A program made the translations under genes and the position numbers. Below the pieces are notes generated by a model. The model made no database searches. It saw nothing but the letters and a program-made list of their open reading frames with translations, and was not told the origin of the DNA. This document shows, one piece after another, positions 15,507-18,727 of a DNA stretch of 18,727 bases (position 1 is its first letter; every line of letters begins with the position of its first letter). The DNA comes from Nitrososphaerales archaeon TH1177 (lineage in GTDB: Archaea; Thermoproteota; Nitrososphaeria; Nitrososphaerales; Nitrososphaeraceae), in the NCBI GenBank assembly GCA_014523515.1, contig JAATVJ010000314.1:1-18727 (forward strand), written 5' to 3'.

Positions 15507-17108
15507 ATGAATACTAGATACAATACAAGAATTTTTAACTCTCTATATTTCAATAAAAAGAATATGAATTCATATACTGAGATCAAGAATAATATTAAAA
15601 AAAATCATATTTATAAGAATCATCATAATTATAAGAATCTAACATATAATTTCGTAGATGCATATATTGATGCTTATGCATCTTCAATTGAATTCTATTC
15701 TAGATTGAATAGTGCATTTATTGATGCTGTTTCTGTACCATTTACTGATGCAAGAGAAGAGATTAGAGAGATAAGAAATGAAATCAAGCGTGAGAAATTT
15801 TTTAATTACGATCAGCAACAGCAGGAATTATATAGAAAGATTGAAAAAATCATTTTTTCTAAAATACGTAATAAATTTAATACAAACTTTAGAGAAAAAA
15901 CCTTTATAGATTCTCTTTCAGAATTTGTTGAATCCTTCTGCAATTTAGTAAATATTACAGGTATAGGATATCTTTATCAGAATATGTCCAATTTAAACTC
16001 TTTTTGGAACAATGTGTTTATTGAACCACTAAGAGATACACTGGGGAGAACATCTTCTCATAAGGTTAATCTTGGTAATAAATATTCATTGATGCATTAT
16101 GATATGCCTCAACAAGAAGAAGAAAGTTATAGTTCAGAAAATAACAATATAAAGCAAAGATCAAAAATAACAAAAAAAATAGAAAAAGCTAATGCAGGAG
16201 AGAAATCTTCTGAAATTTCTTCTATAACCACTCCCTTGCTAATAATTTATGCATTTATAAACAGACATTATATACTTGACCTATTACCTAATTCAAGTAT
16301 TGTACAAAATTTTCAAAGACAAGGCTTCAATGTATTTGCAACAGATTGGGGTACTCCAAGTGCCCATGATAAGGAATTGACTATTGGTCATTATGTAAAT
16401 AACTATCTTGCTAAAACTGTGGATTATATAAGAGAGCATACTGGTTCTGATAAAATATCACTTTTTGGTTACTGTTGGGGAGGAGATTTAGCACTTATGT
16501 TTGCGGCCCTACATCCAGAAAAGATAAAAAATGTAATAACTTTTGCAACACCTGGAGATTTTAGCATTGATAATAATCTTTTAAGCGTATGGATAAGAAG
16601 CATAAATACAGACTCACTTGTTGATGCTTTTGGCAATGTACCTGGTTCCTTTATTAATAGTGCGTTTTTGTTACGAAGTCCTATAGATTATCTTCATAAA
16701 TATCCTCACGTCTTTATTGAAGGACAATTGAGGGATATTGAATCCATAATAGAATTTGTTGCTACAGAAACATGGTTGCACGATAGTCCTCCTGTAATAG
16801 GCCAAATATATAAACAATTTGTACAGGATTGCTATCAAAAAAATCTATTTATAAAAAATAAAATGATAATAAGTGGAAATAATGTAATAGATCTAAGCAA
16901 AATTAAGCATCCATTCTTAAATATCATAGCATCAGAAGACGATTTGGTTGCACCTGCCTCAAGTAAAGCATTAAATGATGTGATAGGAAGTTCAGATAAA
17001 TCAATCATAGAGTTTAATTCCGGTCATGTTGGTGCATGTATAAGTTCTAAGGCATATGAAGAGTTATGGCCAACTGTTGGAGATTGGTTGAAGAAAAGAT
17101 CATCATAG
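15507..17108 (+). CDS. phaC: polyhydroxyalkanoate synthase (PhaC), class III-like
   Basis: This 533-residue enzyme polymerises 3-hydroxyacyl-CoA into PHA storage granules. The alpha/beta-hydrolase domain covers about 240-530. The synthase lipase box GYCWGG (321-326) gives nucleophile Cys323; DDLVAP (478-483) gives catalytic Asp478; SGHVG (505-509) gives His507. Also typical are PLLIIYAFINRHYILDL (243-259), FATDWGTPS (277-285) and ETWLHDSPP (421-429). Class III PhaC is usually about 350-360 residues, so the first 230 residues are extra. They include two helical, charged segments (about 45-120) and FWNNVFIEPLRDTLGRT (166-182), which could act like the separate PhaE subunit or like the N-terminal domain of class I enzymes. 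No phaE, phaA or phaB is seen nearby. It has its own TATA box. All catalytic residues are intact. Confidence 0.93.
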   Translation: MNTRYNTRIFNSLYFNKKNMNSYTEIKNNIKKNHIYKNHHNYKNLTYNFVDAYIDAYASSIEFYSRLNSAFIDAVSVPFTDAREEIREIRNEIKREKFFNYDQQQQELYRKIEKIIFSKIRNKFNTNFREKTFIDSLSEFVESFCNLVNITGIGYLYQNMSNLNSFWNNVFIEPLRDTLGRTSSHKVNLGNKYSLMHYDMPQQEEESYSSENNNIKQRSKITKKIEKANAGEKSSEISSITTPLLIIYAFINRHYILDLLPNSSIVQNFQRQGFNVFATDWGTPSAHDKELTIGHYVNNYLAKTVDYIREHTGSDKISLFGYCWGGDLALMFAALHPEKIKNVITFATPGDFSIDNNLLSVWIRSINTDSLVDAFGNVPGSFINSAFLLRSPIDYLHKYPHVFIEGQLRDIESIIEFVATETWLHDSPPVIGQIYKQFVQDCYQKNLFIKNKMIISGNNVIDLSKIKHPFLNIIASEDDLVAPASSKALNDVIGSSDKSIIEFNSGHVGACISSKAYEELWPTVGDWLKKRSS

Positions 17109-17352
17109 ATGTTAGATAGAGAAAAGAAGTTAATAGATTTTGTATAGTTACTGAGAATAACATTTTTTACAAAAATATATCAATAAAAGGTATTGATAAT
17201 TTATTATTTTGTTATCTAGATAGTTTAGTTGTTGTTGTTTCTTTCAAATAATTTATTGAATATTATTAGGTTAGCAATAGAGCATTCACGACTAAATCTA
17301 TTTTTCTAAATTAGCACAGACTTATTTTGATATTCTGCAAAATATATTTCTA

Positions 17353-18727
17353 TCATGAACTATCTAGAAAAAGTGACCTTGGATATCCTGCATTGTGATC
17401 AGTTTGTACATTATATAAAAAAAATTGAGGTTTAATAGCTGCCAACATTACGGCTCCATTAAATTCTAATAATTTCAAATGAATATCACTAACACTTTTC
17501 ATTACGTCTAATGACTTATAGGTTGGTCTAGAAACCATAACAAGCAAGTCATTGGAGGAACGTATCTGATTAGAAAAGTTAATAATGGCTTTTTGAATAT
17601 CTAAAAGCTCATTTTGATATTGTAATTCTACAAAGCTAAAATCAACTGTAATAAGACATCCATCAGTTTTAGTTCTTAATTCTTCATATTCTTTTTTCCA
17701 TATTTTAAAGGTATTCATAAAATCACCTTCCATCCCAGGTATAATATATGGAGGTCTTTGTTCACTATTTTTTTTAAGAACATTTTTAATATCATTATCC
17801 ATTCCTATTATTCTAAAATATTTATTCAAGAATTTATTATTAACAAATGGTGTAATATATCGGGTAACTGCTGATGTGTGCTGATCCCAAGCTGAGATCA
17901 CTAATGCTCCATAGCTCTGTGAAACAAAATTTAACACTAGTGGAACAAAAATAGGTACAAATGCAAATCTATCTACTTCTTCTTCTATTTCTAATGAGAT
18001 TATACTTCCCTTTTTAAAACCTCCTTTTAATTTATGATCTAATCGTTGGTTTCCAGTAGAAAATGTTTTTTCTTTATGAGGCAAAAAAACAAAATTATTT
18101 ATTTTATCAAAATTAATTTTATGAGAAAGAGGTGAAAATGTTCTAAATCTACCATTAGTTAAAGTAAATGCTATTTTAGATCTATTGATGCCGGTTCCTT
18201 TGAGTTTATATATTTGCATCTCTCTAAGACGGTATGATTTATAAAAAGATTGATTAAGAGTAATAATTCCATCAATTAAATTATCTATATCGATATTTTC
18301 CATATTTTCAGTCAAAAAAATGATAAAACCTCGATTTTTATCTATTGATGATAATAATATCTTTTGTGTTCTTATAATGTCTTTATTATCTAATTCTTTT
18401 GTTATATTATCCCATATCTCCAATATTATAAATGGTCTTGGTTTTTCTTTTAAAGGTACAAATGGATCTTCAATTTTTTGAATTCTATTAGATAATGTAT
18501 TCATTATACTATTTAACATGACTGAAGCTTCGGATAGAATAAAATCAGGATTGGTATTGATAGATACTATGTTATATGACTTCAATAGACTTTTGGTCCA
18601 AGGAAATCTACTATAAATATTATCAATAGAAATATTTCTAGAAATGAATATTAACTCAAATCTGTTAGAGTAATTTTTTGCTATTTCTAAAGCTAGAGTA
18701 GTCCTACCAGTACCAGATTTTCCTCTA
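17353..18727 (-). CDS. GvpD/RAD55-like two-domain ATPase, 5' end outside the window
   Basis: The frame stays open to the window edge, giving at least 457 residues; the N-terminus is missing. It begins in the first P-loop, GKSGTGRTTLALEI, then LIFISRNISIDNIYSRFPWT, which resembles the IYxSTRxxxxxLYxxFPW region of GvpD, the gas-vesicle regulator with a KaiC/RAD55 fold. A second domain starts near FSTGNQRLDHKLKGGFKKGS, the usual KaiC-type lead-in, but the following P-loop (LEIEEEVDRFAF) has lost its Gly/Lys pattern and should not bind ATP normally. In the first P-loop, Arg replaces the Walker A Lys. A TTG at 18585 in this frame is only an internal codon. Gas-vesicle genes are not seen, so a signalling or regulatory role is more likely. 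Moderately sure of the family. Confidence 0.75.
   Translation of the reverse strand, partial: RGKSGTGRTTLALEIAKNYSNRFELIFISRNISIDNIYSRFPWTKSLLKSYNIVSINTNPDFILSEASVMLNSIMNTLSNRIQKIEDPFVPLKEKPRPFIILEIWDNITKELDNKDIIRTQKILLSSIDKNRGFIIFLTENMENIDIDNLIDGIITLNQSFYKSYRLREMQIYKLKGTGINRSKIAFTLTNGRFRTFSPLSHKINFDKINNFVFLPHKEKTFSTGNQRLDHKLKGGFKKGSIISLEIEEEVDRFAFVPIFVPLVLNFVSQSYGALVISAWDQHTSAVTRYITPFVNNKFLNKYFRIIGMDNDIKNVLKKNSEQRPPYIIPGMEGDFMNTFKIWKKEYEELRTKTDGCLITVDFSFVELQYQNELLDIQKAIINFSNQIRSSNDLLVMVSRPTYKSLDVMKSVSDIHLKLLEFNGAVMLAAIKPQFFLYNVQTDHNAGYPRSLFLDSS

Overview
The window looks like chromosomal DNA from an ammonia-oxidising archaeon of the class Nitrososphaeria (Nitrososphaera/Nitrosocosmicus type). 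This is inferred from several things together: very AT-rich DNA, archaeal TATA boxes about 27-32 bases before start codons, F420-type luciferase-like oxidoreductases, a class III-like polyhydroxyalkanoate (PHA) synthase, a tiny KGG-motif protein, a GvpD/RAD55-type ATPase, and IS elements of kinds common in these genomes. No rRNA, tRNA or CRISPR was seen.

Left edge (1-1073): the 3' end of a frameshifted DDE transposase, then a small minus-strand gene remnant interrupted by an in-frame TGA.

Main cluster (1074-6335, minus strand): four tightly spaced genes, read from 6335 downward: an AAA-type ATPase with a C-terminal winged helix; an unrecognised protein with two segments that look faintly like TBP repeats; a Cas4/Dna2-type PD-(D/E)xK nuclease with an Fe-S cysteine set and a C-terminal barrel; and a Dna2/Upf1-type SF1B helicase core. 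The last two together make a complete Dna2 broken into two polypeptides at the barrel/helicase boundary. This is the best candidate for an undescribed system. Its likely role is DNA-end processing, repair or defence, but the sequence does not decide which.

Decayed zone (about 6340-8935): long AT-rich DNA with short decaying coding remnants, a heavily frameshifted IS630-type transposase, a broken small cysteine-rich gene, an intact zinc-ribbon gene and an intact 36-residue KGG protein.

Metabolic part (8936-17108): a PflX-like radical SAM protein; a broken small gene; a secreted protein made of 17-residue repeats; a homologue of F420-dependent glucose-6-phosphate dehydrogenase; a second F420-type luciferase-like oxidoreductase; and, divergent from it, a PHA synthase. 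The two F420 enzymes and the PHA synthase suggest redox and carbon-storage functions, with no sign that they form one operon.

Right edge (17353-18727, minus strand): the C-terminal part of a two-domain GvpD/KaiC-like ATPase that runs off the window. Both this protein and the cluster ATPase have Arg in place of the Walker A Lys.
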